This document shows, piece by piece, positions 5,836-12,037 of a stretch of DNA of 12,037 nucleotides (position 1 is the stretch's first letter; the number at the start of each line of letters is the position of its first letter). Source of the DNA: DASYUM01 sp036001225 (lineage in GTDB: Bacteria > Methylomirabilota > Methylomirabilia > Rokubacteriales > DASRDR01). The stretch lies in the NCBI GenBank assembly GCA_036001225.1, contig DASYUM010000209.1, forward strand, positions 1 through 12,037. The letters are read 5' to 3'. Both the position numbers and the translations under genes were made by a program. The notes beneath the pieces are model-generated. The model did no database searches, was not told the origin of the DNA, and saw only the letters and a list, made by a program, of their open reading frames with translations.

Positions 5836-6858
5836 GTGAACCCGTTTCTCGCCGCCTGCCGGAGGCGTCCGACCAGCTTCACGCCGGTGTGGCTCATGCG
5901 CCAGGCCGGCCGCTACCTCCCCGAGTACCGCGCCATCCGGGAACGCCTCGGCTTCCTCGAGCTCTGCAAGACCCCCGAGGTCGCCGCCGAGGTGACTCTG
6001 CTGCCCGTCGAGCGCCTCGGCGTGGACGCGGCGATCCTGTTCGCCGACATCCTCCTGGTCGTCGAACCGCTGGACGTCGGCCTCGAATTCGCGCAGGGCG
6101 AGGGGCCGGTGATCCACCGGCCGGTCCGCTCGGGTGCCGACGTGGCGCGCCTCCGCGAGTCCGACCCGCTCGAGACCGTGCCGTTCGTGTTCGAGACCGT
6201 GCGGCGCGCCCGGCGGGCGCTGGCCGACCGGGTTCCGCTCATCGGCTTCGCGGGTGCCCCATTCACCGTGGCCTCGTACCTGGTCGAAGGCGGCGCCTCG
6301 CGGGACTACCTGTGGACGAAGCGACTCATGTACACGGACGCCGGCGCCTGGCATGGGCTGCTCGGCCTCCTGGCCCGGACCATCGCCGGCTACCTGAACG
6401 GCCAGATCGCCGCGGGCGTCCAGGCCGTCCAGCTCTTCGACTCGTGGGTGGGATGCCTCTCTCCGGACGACTACCGTGAGTTCATCCTTCCCCATACGCG
6501 GAGCGTGATCGAGGCCCTCACCCCCGGCGTCCCGGTCATCCACTTCGGGACCGGCACCGCGGGCCTCCTCGAGGCCTTCCGGGCGGCGGGCGGCGACGTC
6601 CTCGGCCTCGACTGGCGCGTGGACCTGGGGGCGGCCTGGGCACGGGTCGGGCACGACGTCGCGGTGCAGGGAAACCTCGACCCTGCCGCCCTCCTGGGGC
6701 CGCCGGCCGAGATCCGTCGGCGCGTCCAGGCCATTCTGGCCCGGGCGGGAGGACGACCCGGGCATGTCTTCAACCTGGGGCACGGCGTGCTGCCCGAGAC
6801 GCCGGTCGAGCACGTCCTCGCGCTGGTCGACGCGGTCCACGAGCTGTCGGCGCGGTAG
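5836..6858 (+). CDS. hemE: Uroporphyrinogen decarboxylase
   Basis: This 340-residue cytoplasmic enzyme decarboxylates the four acetate side chains of uroporphyrinogen III to give coproporphyrinogen III in heme synthesis. The signature PVWLMRQAGRYLPEYR (17-32) provides the substrate-binding arginines R22 and R26. D71 in FADILLV is the key aspartate that grips the pyrrole nitrogens; Y148 in ASYLVEG, S203 in FDSWVG and H316 in NLGHGV are the other expected active-site residues. Length is normal (about 340-355). The frame is open further upstream, but GTG 5836 is chosen because GGGGAGG (5821-5827) sits eight bases before it, the protein then starts MNPFLAACRRRP like its relatives, and the longer version would begin inside the likely -35 box. 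The stop is immediately followed by the hemH start, so the two are one operon. Confidence 0.96.
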   Translation: MNPFLAACRRRPTSFTPVWLMRQAGRYLPEYRAIRERLGFLELCKTPEVAAEVTLLPVERLGVDAAILFADILLVVEPLDVGLEFAQGEGPVIHRPVRSGADVARLRESDPLETVPFVFETVRRARRALADRVPLIGFAGAPFTVASYLVEGGASRDYLWTKRLMYTDAGAWHGLLGLLARTIAGYLNGQIAAGVQAVQLFDSWVGCLSPDDYREFILPHTRSVIEALTPGVPVIHFGTGTAGLLEAFRAAGGDVLGLDWRVDLGAAWARVGHDVAVQGNLDPAALLGPPAEIRRRVQAILARAGGRPGHVFNLGHGVLPETPVEHVLALVDAVHELSAR

Positions 6859-7824
6859 ATGGGGACGATGCCCCGGCCGATCGGCGCCGTGCTGCTGATC
6901 GCGTTCGGCGGGCCCGAGAAGCCCGAGGACATCCGCCCGTTTCTCCGGAACGTGACGCGTGGCCGCCCCATCCCGGCGGCTCGCCTCGAGGAGGTCGCCC
7001 ATCACTACGAGCGGATCGGGGGGCGTTCCCCCTTCAATGAGCTCACCTTCCGCCAGGCCGAGGCGCTGCGGGCGCGGCTCCGAGCGGATGGACTCGGCCT
7101 GCCGGTCTACGTGGGCATGCGGAACTGGACGCCCTATCTCCACGAGACGCTCGCCGCCATGGGCGCGGAGGGCGTCCAGCAGGCGCTCGGCGTGATCCTC
7201 TCGGCGCATCAGACCGAGGCGTCCTGGGATCGCTACCAGGCGAACGTGGCCGAGGCGCGCGCCCGGGTGAGCGCCGGGGCCCCGGTGGTGGAGTACGCGC
7301 CGCCCTGGTTCGACCGGCCGGGCTTCATCGAGGCCATGGCGGATCGGGTCCGCGAGGCGCTCGAGGGGATCCCGGCGGCGGCCCGGGCGGACGCCCCGGT
7401 CGTCTTCACGGCGCACAGCGTCCCGGTGGGGATGGCGGACGGCTCGCCGTACGTCGGGCAGATCACCGCGTCGTCGCGCCTCGTCGCCGAGCGCCTCGGG
7501 GCGGCCGGCCCCATCCGGTGGTCGGTCGCCTACCAGAGCCGGAGCGGACGGCCCGATGAGCCCTGGCTCGAGCCGGACGTGGGAAGCGAGATCCGGCGCC
7601 TGGCCGCCGCCGGCGTCTGTCACGTCGTGGTGGCGCCGATCGGCTTCGTGTGCGACCACGTCGAGGTGCTCTACGATCTCGATGTGGAGGCCCGGGCGAC
7701 CGCGGCCGCGTGTGGCGTCGGCTTCCGCCGGGCAGCCACCGTCGGCGACCATCCCGCGTTCATCGGGATGCTGGCCGGCCTCGTGCGCGAGACGGTCTCC
7801 GGCACCGGGCCCACCCGCCCTTGA
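6859..7824 (+). CDS. hemH: Ferrochelatase
   Basis: This 321-residue protein inserts ferrous iron into a porphyrin at the end of heme synthesis. The metal-site histidine is H186 in VFTAHSVP, and the glutamate E269 lies in the signature PIGFVCDHVEVLYDLD (260-275). ERIGGRSPFNELT (51-63) and the N-terminal LLIAFGGPEKPEDI are also typical. No C-terminal cysteine cluster is seen, so no [2Fe-2S] centre is expected. The ATG follows the hemE stop with no spacing (TAGATG); ATG 6868, three codons on, is an alternative start. Whether it acts on protoporphyrin IX or on coproporphyrin III is uncertain: the position that looks equivalent to the Tyr of Bacillus-type enzymes is F16, which leans towards the protoporphyrin type by eye. 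No hemG, hemY or hemN/F is in the window. Confidence 0.95.
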   Translation: MGTMPRPIGAVLLIAFGGPEKPEDIRPFLRNVTRGRPIPAARLEEVAHHYERIGGRSPFNELTFRQAEALRARLRADGLGLPVYVGMRNWTPYLHETLAAMGAEGVQQALGVILSAHQTEASWDRYQANVAEARARVSAGAPVVEYAPPWFDRPGFIEAMADRVREALEGIPAAARADAPVVFTAHSVPVGMADGSPYVGQITASSRLVAERLGAAGPIRWSVAYQSRSGRPDEPWLEPDVGSEIRRLAAAGVCHVVVAPIGFVCDHVEVLYDLDVEARATAAACGVGFRRAATVGDHPAFIGMLAGLVRETVSGTGPTRP

Positions 7825-7850
7825 CAGCTTCTCCGACTGACCGGTAGAGT
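7821..7850 (+). promoter_or_regulatory. Putative promoter, possibly giving a leaderless mRNA
   Basis: A perfect -35 TTGACA (7821-7826) is followed after 18 bases by TAGAGT (7845-7850), a 4 of 6 match to the -10 consensus. The -35 begins inside the last codons of hemH. The ATG of the next gene is at 7858, so transcription would start at or within one or two bases of it. No Shine-Dalgarno precedes that ATG, which agrees with a leaderless or near-leaderless message. Confidence 0.5.
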
Positions 7851-7857
7851 CCCCACC

Positions 7858-8625
7858 ATGAGAGCGAGGCGAGCCCGAATTCTCGCGCTGGTACTGCTCG
7901 CCGCCACCGTCGCGGCGGTCTTCGCCCAGTCCGGACCTCCGGTAGCCCGAACGTTCGCGGCACCGATGGATCGGGTCTTCGCCGTGGCCGAGTCGGCCCT
8001 GAAGAGCCTCGGCTGGACGATCGACGAGAAAGACGGCAAGGCCGGCTGGATCCGGACGGACTCCCGCGGGGTCGACTTCAAGGACTTCGGCGTGTACGGC
8101 CAGGGGACCCGCCACAAGCTCCGGCTCACGTTCACGGCGGCCGGAGAGGGCCAGATGGCGGTCGCCGTGGAGCGGGAGCTCTACAAGGAAGAGCGCATCC
8201 TCTGGATGACGGACCGGAAGCCCCTCCAGGCGAGCGACCGCGCCGTGGAGCTGGCCGTCCTCGACGAGATCGGCCGTCTCGTCCCCGCCGTGGCGGCGGC
8301 GCCCGGCCCGGCCATCCAGGCGCCCCCGGCCGCCGGACCGGAGCGGAGTTACCGGGTGACCTATCGCGTGAAGGGCTCAGCCGGCTCGGCCCGGCTCATC
8401 TACCGGAACGCCCAGGGCGGCACCGAGGAGGCGACCGTCCGGCTCCCGTGGGAGGCGTCCTTCGAGGCCAAGAGCGGGAGCCCGCTCTACGTTTCCGTCC
8501 TGAATCAGGGCGCGGCCGGCACCGTGTCGTGCGAGATCCTGCTCGAGGAGGAGAGCCGCGCGACGTCCACCTCGACGGGCGCCGGCGCGCTGGCCGAGTG
8601 CCGGAACACCGCCGAGCGGCGGTAG
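7858..8625 (+). CDS. Exported protein with a C-terminal MmpS-like domain
   Basis: The 255-residue product has a clear signal peptide (RARRARILALVLLAATVAA, probable cleavage after A23 in VFA-QSG); there is no lipobox cysteine. Residues 31-142 form one domain, with VFAVAESALKSLGWTIDEKD followed by strands, a layout seen in exported outer-membrane-associated or DUF-type domains; I cannot name it. An Ala/Pro linker (143-162) leads to a beta-rich C-terminal domain (163-250): YRVTYRVKGSAGSARLIYRN, TVRLPWEASFEA, PLYVSVLNQGAAG and C225/C248. That pattern resembles the extracytoplasmic MmpS domain that partners MmpL transporters in mycobacteria, although no MmpL gene is nearby and there is no transmembrane anchor other than the signal. 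It is monocistronic. Function is unknown; envelope binding or transport support is inference. Confidence 0.75.
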   Translation: MRARRARILALVLLAATVAAVFAQSGPPVARTFAAPMDRVFAVAESALKSLGWTIDEKDGKAGWIRTDSRGVDFKDFGVYGQGTRHKLRLTFTAAGEGQMAVAVERELYKEERILWMTDRKPLQASDRAVELAVLDEIGRLVPAVAAAPGPAIQAPPAAGPERSYRVTYRVKGSAGSARLIYRNAQGGTEEATVRLPWEASFEAKSGSPLYVSVLNQGAAGTVSCEILLEEESRATSTSTGAGALAECRNTAERR

Positions 8626-8693
8626 CCCGCGCATCCGCCGGGCCGCCTTCTCCCGGGGCTCTCGGAGGGATGTCGAGGCCCGCTCCCCCGACC

Positions 8694-8722
8694 TTGATTT
8701 TGCCCTGCGGTCCGCCCAGAAT
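8694..8722 (+). promoter_or_regulatory. Putative promoter of the branched-chain transporter operon
   Basis: TTGATT (8694-8699) and CAGAAT (8717-8722) are 17 bases apart and each match consensus at 4 of 6 positions. Transcription would start near 8729, giving a leader of about 110 nucleotides before the binding-protein ATG. The leader also contains an unusually complete Shine-Dalgarno-like run at 8748-8758. Confidence 0.35.
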
Positions 8723-8839
8723 AGCGGCACCGCGCACCCGGTACAGGAGGAGGTGATCGGGACCCCTCGGGCATCGCCAGCACGGATTCGCCGCGTGAAC
8801 CCTAACCCCAAAGCATTCCACTCTCCCGGAGGTCAGACC

Positions 8840-10048
8840 ATGAGGCTTCGCACGATCGTTCCCACTCTCGCCTTGCTGCTGGCGCTGGGCCTGCTCCTGG
8901 CCCTGCCCGGCGGCGGGGTCGCTCAGCCGAAGATGCTCAAGATCGGCGTATCGTTCCCCATGACGGGCGCCGATGCCGACTCGGCCGACGCCATGCTGAA
9001 GGGGATCCAGATGGCGGTCGAGGAGGTCAACCAGAAAGGCGGCGCCGGCGGCTACAAGCTCGACGTGGTGCTCTACGACAGCGCCACCCCGGCGGCCGGC
9101 CAGTACGACCCGGCCCAGGCGGCGACCAACTATCGCAAGTTCATCGCCGACAACACGGTCGTGGCCGCTGTCGGCACGATCATGAGCGGCGAGGGCAAGG
9201 CCATCTCCCCAATCCTCAGCGAGGCGGACATGGCCACCGTGTCGCCGAGCGCGACCAACCCCGACATCACCGATCCGAAGTTCATCGCCCAGTACCGGCC
9301 CAAGAAGAAGCCCGTCTTCTTCCGGAACGTGACGACCGACGCCTACCAGGGCCCCAACATGGCCAACTACTCCTACCACACCCTCAAGGTCCGGAAGGTC
9401 TACGTCCTCGACGACAGCGGCGCCTTCGGCGTCGGGATCGCCGACTCCTTCTCGCGGCGGGCCAAGGAGCTGGGGATGACGATCCTGGGCCGCGACCAGC
9501 TCAACCCGAAAGAGGCCGACTACAAGACGATCCTGACCAAGATCAAGGGGATGAACCCGGACGCCATCTACTACGGGGGCGTCCAGCAGGCGGCGGTCAA
9601 GCTGGCCCGCCAGTCCCACGAGGTCATGCCGAAGGCGGTCATGCTCGGCTCCGACGGCATCTACGACCTCTCCTTCCCGGAGCAGGCCGGCAAGGAGGCG
9701 GCGGAAGGCTGGTACGCGACCAACGCATCCCCCGAGATCCTCACTGACCCCAAGGCCGAGGAGTGGGTCAACAAGTACAAGTCGAAGTTCAAGCGGGATC
9801 CGACCAACTACGCGATCACCTCCTACAACGGGGTGCTGGTCATCGCCGACGCCGTCGAGCGCGTCGCCAAGAGCGGCAAGCCCGTGAACCGCTCGACCGT
9901 CCGGGAGGCCATCGAGAAGACCAAGCTCAACAGCCTCCAGGGCCCGATCGAGTACGACGAGAACGGCGACATCAAGAACCGGGTCGTCTCCGTCTACCAG
10001 GTGAAGGACAGCAAGTTCAAATACATCGGGGTGGCGCCCCAGAAGTAG
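8840..10048 (+). CDS. Branched-chain amino-acid type ABC transporter binding protein
   Basis: This 402-residue periplasmic (or exported) substrate-binding protein resembles the Leu/Ile/Val-binding family (LivJ/LivK-like, Peripla_BP_6). The signal peptide runs from MRLRTIVPTLALLLALGLLL to GVA (cleavage after A28). Family landmarks follow: LKIGVSFPMTGADADSADAM, GIQMAVEEVNQKGG, VAAVGTIMSGEGKAISPIL, PSATNPDIT, KVYVLDDSGAFGVGIADSF and NYAITSYNGVLVIADAV. ATG 8840 is chosen because CGGAGG (8827-8832) lies seven bases upstream and the signal peptide starts there; the frame is open 29 codons further to GTG 8753, but that would bury the signal. The ligand may be branched-chain amino acids, amides, urea or aromatic acids; the family is broad and it cannot be decided here. 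The permeases follow after a strong hairpin. Confidence 0.94.
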   Translation: MRLRTIVPTLALLLALGLLLALPGGGVAQPKMLKIGVSFPMTGADADSADAMLKGIQMAVEEVNQKGGAGGYKLDVVLYDSATPAAGQYDPAQAATNYRKFIADNTVVAAVGTIMSGEGKAISPILSEADMATVSPSATNPDITDPKFIAQYRPKKKPVFFRNVTTDAYQGPNMANYSYHTLKVRKVYVLDDSGAFGVGIADSFSRRAKELGMTILGRDQLNPKEADYKTILTKIKGMNPDAIYYGGVQQAAVKLARQSHEVMPKAVMLGSDGIYDLSFPEQAGKEAAEGWYATNASPEILTDPKAEEWVNKYKSKFKRDPTNYAITSYNGVLVIADAVERVAKSGKPVNRSTVREAIEKTKLNSLQGPIEYDENGDIKNRVVSVYQVKDSKFKYIGVAPQK

Positions 10049-10067
10049 GCGCCGCTCGGCTCCGGCG

Positions 10068-10098
10068 CGCCCCCGCGTGGAGCCGCCACGCGGGGGCG
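10068..10098 (+). repeat. Strong intercistronic hairpin between binding protein and permease
   Basis: CGCCCCCGCGTGG (10068-10080) and CCACGCGGGGGCG (10086-10098) form a perfect 13-bp stem with loop AGCCG. It lies in the 63-base gap between the two genes and ends 13 bases before the permease ATG. There is no T-run, so a classical terminator is unlikely. In binding-protein transporter operons, such stems commonly protect the upstream message or cause partial termination, so that the binding protein is made in excess over the permease; that role is inferred here. The weak ribosome site GCGGAC (10101-10106) of the permease sits right beside the stem. Confidence 0.75.
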
Positions 10099-10111
10099 TC
10101 GCGGACATCCC

Positions 10112-11041
10112 ATGAGCTTCGCCGACGTCCTTCTCCAGCAGGTCGTCAACGGGATCGCCCTGGGCATGATGTACGCCCTCCTCGCCCTGGGCTTCACGAT
10201 GGTGTACGGGATCATCGAGCTGATCAACTTCGCCCACTTCTCGGTCTTCATGACGGGAACCTTCATCGGCCTCCTCACGCTCAACCTGATGGGCTTCACG
10301 GGCTCGTCGCAGGCGCTGAGCGGGCTTCCGCTGGCCGGCACGCTCGTCCTCGTGTTCGCGGTCACCATGCTGGCCACGGGGCTGCTCGGCGTCGCGATCG
10401 AGCGGATCTGCCTTCGCCCGATGCGCGGTCTCTCCGGCACGGCGCCGATGATCACCACCATCGGCGTGTCTTTCATTCTGGTCAACGTCGTCCTCATCGC
10501 CCTGGGGCCGCAGACCCGGCCCTTCCCCGGGATCATTCCGGATCGCCGCTGGGCGTTCGGACAGGCCGAGGTGACCCTCCGGCAGGTGCTGCTCGGCGTG
10601 GCCGGCCTCGTGCTGATGCTGGCGCTGAACTACCTCGTCCGGCGTACGGCGCTCGGCAAGGCCATGCGCGCCACCGCCCAGGACGCCGACGCCGCCCAGA
10701 TGATGGGCGTGGACGTGGACCGCATCGTCCTGCTGACGTTTTTCCTCGGCTCGGCGCTGGCGGGGGCGGGGAGCCTCTTCTTCGGCTTCTACTACGGGTT
10801 CACCGGCTTCTACATCGGTTACACGACCGGGCTCCGGGCGTTCACCTCGGCGGTGCTGGGCGGCATCGGGAACATCCCGGGCGCCGTCCTCGGCGCCCTG
10901 GTCATCGGGCTGATCCAGTCGCTCGGCGGCCAGCTCCTCGGGGTCCGGTGGACCGACGTCGTCATCTTCTCCATCCTCATCGGGGTGCTGGTCTTCCGCC
11001 CGGCGGGGCTGTTCGGCATGCAGACGCCGCAGAAGGCCTGA
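10112..11041 (+). CDS. livH: Branched-chain amino-acid ABC transporter permease, LivH type
   Basis: This 309-residue inner-membrane protein, almost exactly the length of E. coli LivH, forms half of the import channel. It begins MSFADVLLQQVVNGIALGMM, then YALLALGFTMVYGIIELINFAHF (21-43), the family signature around the first membrane helices. Further membrane segments are near 75-97, 112-132, 155-175, 205-235 and 285-302. The cytoplasmic coupling loop is at about 180-205 (ALGKAMRATAQDADAAQMMG), with the EAA-like Ala-x-x-x-Asp-x-x-x-Ala pattern that docks on the ATPase. The ATG is preceded by only a weak ribosome site beside the hairpin. The livM-type gene begins 13 bases after the stop. The symbol describes the family, not a proven substrate. 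Confidence 0.93.
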   Translation: MSFADVLLQQVVNGIALGMMYALLALGFTMVYGIIELINFAHFSVFMTGTFIGLLTLNLMGFTGSSQALSGLPLAGTLVLVFAVTMLATGLLGVAIERICLRPMRGLSGTAPMITTIGVSFILVNVVLIALGPQTRPFPGIIPDRRWAFGQAEVTLRQVLLGVAGLVLMLALNYLVRRTALGKAMRATAQDADAAQMMGVDVDRIVLLTFFLGSALAGAGSLFFGFYYGFTGFYIGYTTGLRAFTSAVLGGIGNIPGAVLGALVIGLIQSLGGQLLGVRWTDVVIFSILIGVLVFRPAGLFGMQTPQKA

Positions 11042-11054
11042 GACCCGAACCCGA

Positions 11055-12037
11055 ATGAAGCGCGCCCTCACGACCTGGTGGGCGGCCACCCCGGCCGCGG
11101 CGCGCTGGCAGGGCCTCCCGCTCACGCGTCGGCGCCAGATCTGGGCGGTGGTCCTGCTGGCCGCCGGGATCGCGCTCCCGCTGGTGGATCAGAACCCCGC
11201 GAACGCCGATGCCTGGGCGAACGCGTTCGTGTATGTGCTCCTGGCGCTCGGCCTCAACATCGTGGTCGGCTTCGCGGGCCTCCTCGACCTCGGCTATGCG
11301 GCATTCTTCGCCATCGGCGCCTATGCCTACGCCGTCTCGGCGTCGTTCCAGCTCAAGCCGACGTGGTCCGACGCCTGGCTTCCGCTGCTCTGGCTCGGCC
11401 AGGTGAGCCGCGTCGAGGCCCCCGGTCAGCCCGACATCGTCCAGCTCCACTTCTCGTTTTGGGCCATGCTGGCGATCGGCGGGCTCATCTGCGCCCTGTT
11501 CGGCGTCCTGTTCGGCGCCCCCACGCTCCGCCTCCGCGGAGACTATCTGGCCATCGTCACGCTGGGCTTCGGCGAGATCGTGCCCGTGGTGGCCAGGAAC
11601 TGGGAGTGGCTCACCAACGGCGCCCAGGGGCTGGGAGGCATCAGGACCCCGAGCCTGTTCGGGTTCAACTTTGGCTTCTCGACCCTCCCGTACTACTTCC
11701 TCGGGCTCGCCCTGGTCGCCCTGGCGGTCTTCATGTCGTTCCGGCTCCAGGAGTCGCGGGTCGGCCGGGCCTGGATGGCCATCCGCGAGGACGAGCTGGC
11801 GGCGGGCGCCATGGGGGTGAACCACGTCCACTACAAGCTCCTGGCCTTCGGGATGGGAGCGGCCGTCGGCGGGCTGGGCGGCGTCTTCTACGTGGCCAAG
11901 CTCACCACCGCGACGCCCGACATGTTCCAGTTCCCGGTCTCGGTGATGGTCCTGGTCATGGTGGTGCTCGGCGGCATGGGGTCGATCCGGGGCGTGGTGC
12001 TGGCCGCGCTGATCATCGCGTTCCTCCAGTCGGTGAT
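11055..12037 (+). CDS. livM: Branched-chain amino-acid ABC transporter permease, LivM type (3' end cut off)
   Basis: The second permease starts at ATG 11055 and is open to the window edge (327 complete codons). It opens with a 30-residue basic N-terminus, then a membrane segment (QIWAVVLLAAGIALPLV), followed by the family core LNIVVGFAGLLDLGYAAFF, RLRGDYLAIVTLGFGEI, the conserved NGAQGLGGI loop and the coupling loop ESRVGRAWMAIREDELAAGA with AMGVN. The last visible segment, VMVLVMVVLGGMGSIRGVV, is the late membrane region, so only a short C-terminus is missing. A 40-residue loop (SASFQLKPTWSDAWLPLLWL and onward) sits between the second and third membrane regions. No Shine-Dalgarno is seen; coupling to livH over 13 bases is likely. 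The LivG and LivF ATPases are expected just beyond the window. Confidence 0.92.
   Translation, partial: MKRALTTWWAATPAAARWQGLPLTRRRQIWAVVLLAAGIALPLVDQNPANADAWANAFVYVLLALGLNIVVGFAGLLDLGYAAFFAIGAYAYAVSASFQLKPTWSDAWLPLLWLGQVSRVEAPGQPDIVQLHFSFWAMLAIGGLICALFGVLFGAPTLRLRGDYLAIVTLGFGEIVPVVARNWEWLTNGAQGLGGIRTPSLFGFNFGFSTLPYYFLGLALVALAVFMSFRLQESRVGRAWMAIREDELAAGAMGVNHVHYKLLAFGMGAAVGGLGGVFYVAKLTTATPDMFQFPVSVMVLVMVVLGGMGSIRGVVLAALIIAFLQSV

Noticed and set aside
5629..8115. 828-codon open frame on the minus strand, antisense to hemE and hemH
   Set aside because: It is compositional: in high-GC genes the antisense frame aligned to the third positions stays open. The translation is low-complexity Arg/Gly/Glu/Asp/His text with no motifs, while the plus strand encodes clear hemE and hemH.
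8753..8839. Upstream GTG start for the binding protein
   Set aside because: AGGAGG is only two bases from this GTG, and the extension would bury the signal peptide; ATG 8840 has a well-spaced CGGAGG.
8396..11125. 909-codon open frame on the minus strand, antisense to the transporter genes
   Set aside because: Same GC artefact; the plus strand holds an intact binding protein and permease with full family signatures.

Overview
The window is a dense, very GC-rich stretch of a bacterial chromosome. Third codon positions are almost all G or C, GTG starts are common, and long non-coding ORFs lie antisense to real genes. The gene mix and promoter style (TTGAC-like -35 with a TAG-xxT-like -10) suggest an uncultured soil or sediment lineage such as Candidatus Rokubacteria/Methylomirabilota or a relative. 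That is inference from gene content, since the window holds no rRNA or other phylogenetic marker.

Layout, left to right. (1) 67-1627, plus strand: an Asp/Glu/hydantoin-type racemase, then an acyl-CoA thioesterase-like gene broken by one frameshift near 1195-1220. (2) 1692-2737, minus strand: a toxin-antitoxin pair, with a ParD-like antitoxin followed by a zeta/P-loop kinase toxin that overlaps it by 4 bases. Two matching 17-bp palindromes lie just upstream of the antitoxin's Shine-Dalgarno. (3) 2846-5073, minus strand: a three-gene operon of a CBS-CBS-ACT protein, an uncatalogued 57-codon ORF, and an amidase with a complete Ser-cisSer-Lys triad. Each junction overlaps by exactly 14 bases. (4) 5074-5389: a non-coding stretch with tandem perfect hairpins that leads into a small zinc-ribbon gene (5390-5647). 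(5) 5836-7824, plus strand: hemE and hemH back to back, the late heme steps apart from protoporphyrinogen/coproporphyrinogen oxidation. (6) 7858-8625: an exported protein with a C-terminal MmpS-like domain, with a promoter placed so that its mRNA may be leaderless. (7) 8840 to the window end, plus strand: a branched-chain amino-acid type ABC importer, with a binding protein, a strong 13-bp hairpin, livH-type and livM-type permeases. The ATPases presumably lie beyond the edge.

Most of this is ordinary accessory and housekeeping content. The points most worth a second look are the small ORF overlapping both CBS and amidase genes (a possible amidase partner subunit), the twin operator in front of the toxin-antitoxin pair, the broken thioesterase, the structured leader of the zinc-ribbon gene and the intercistronic hairpin in the transporter operon.
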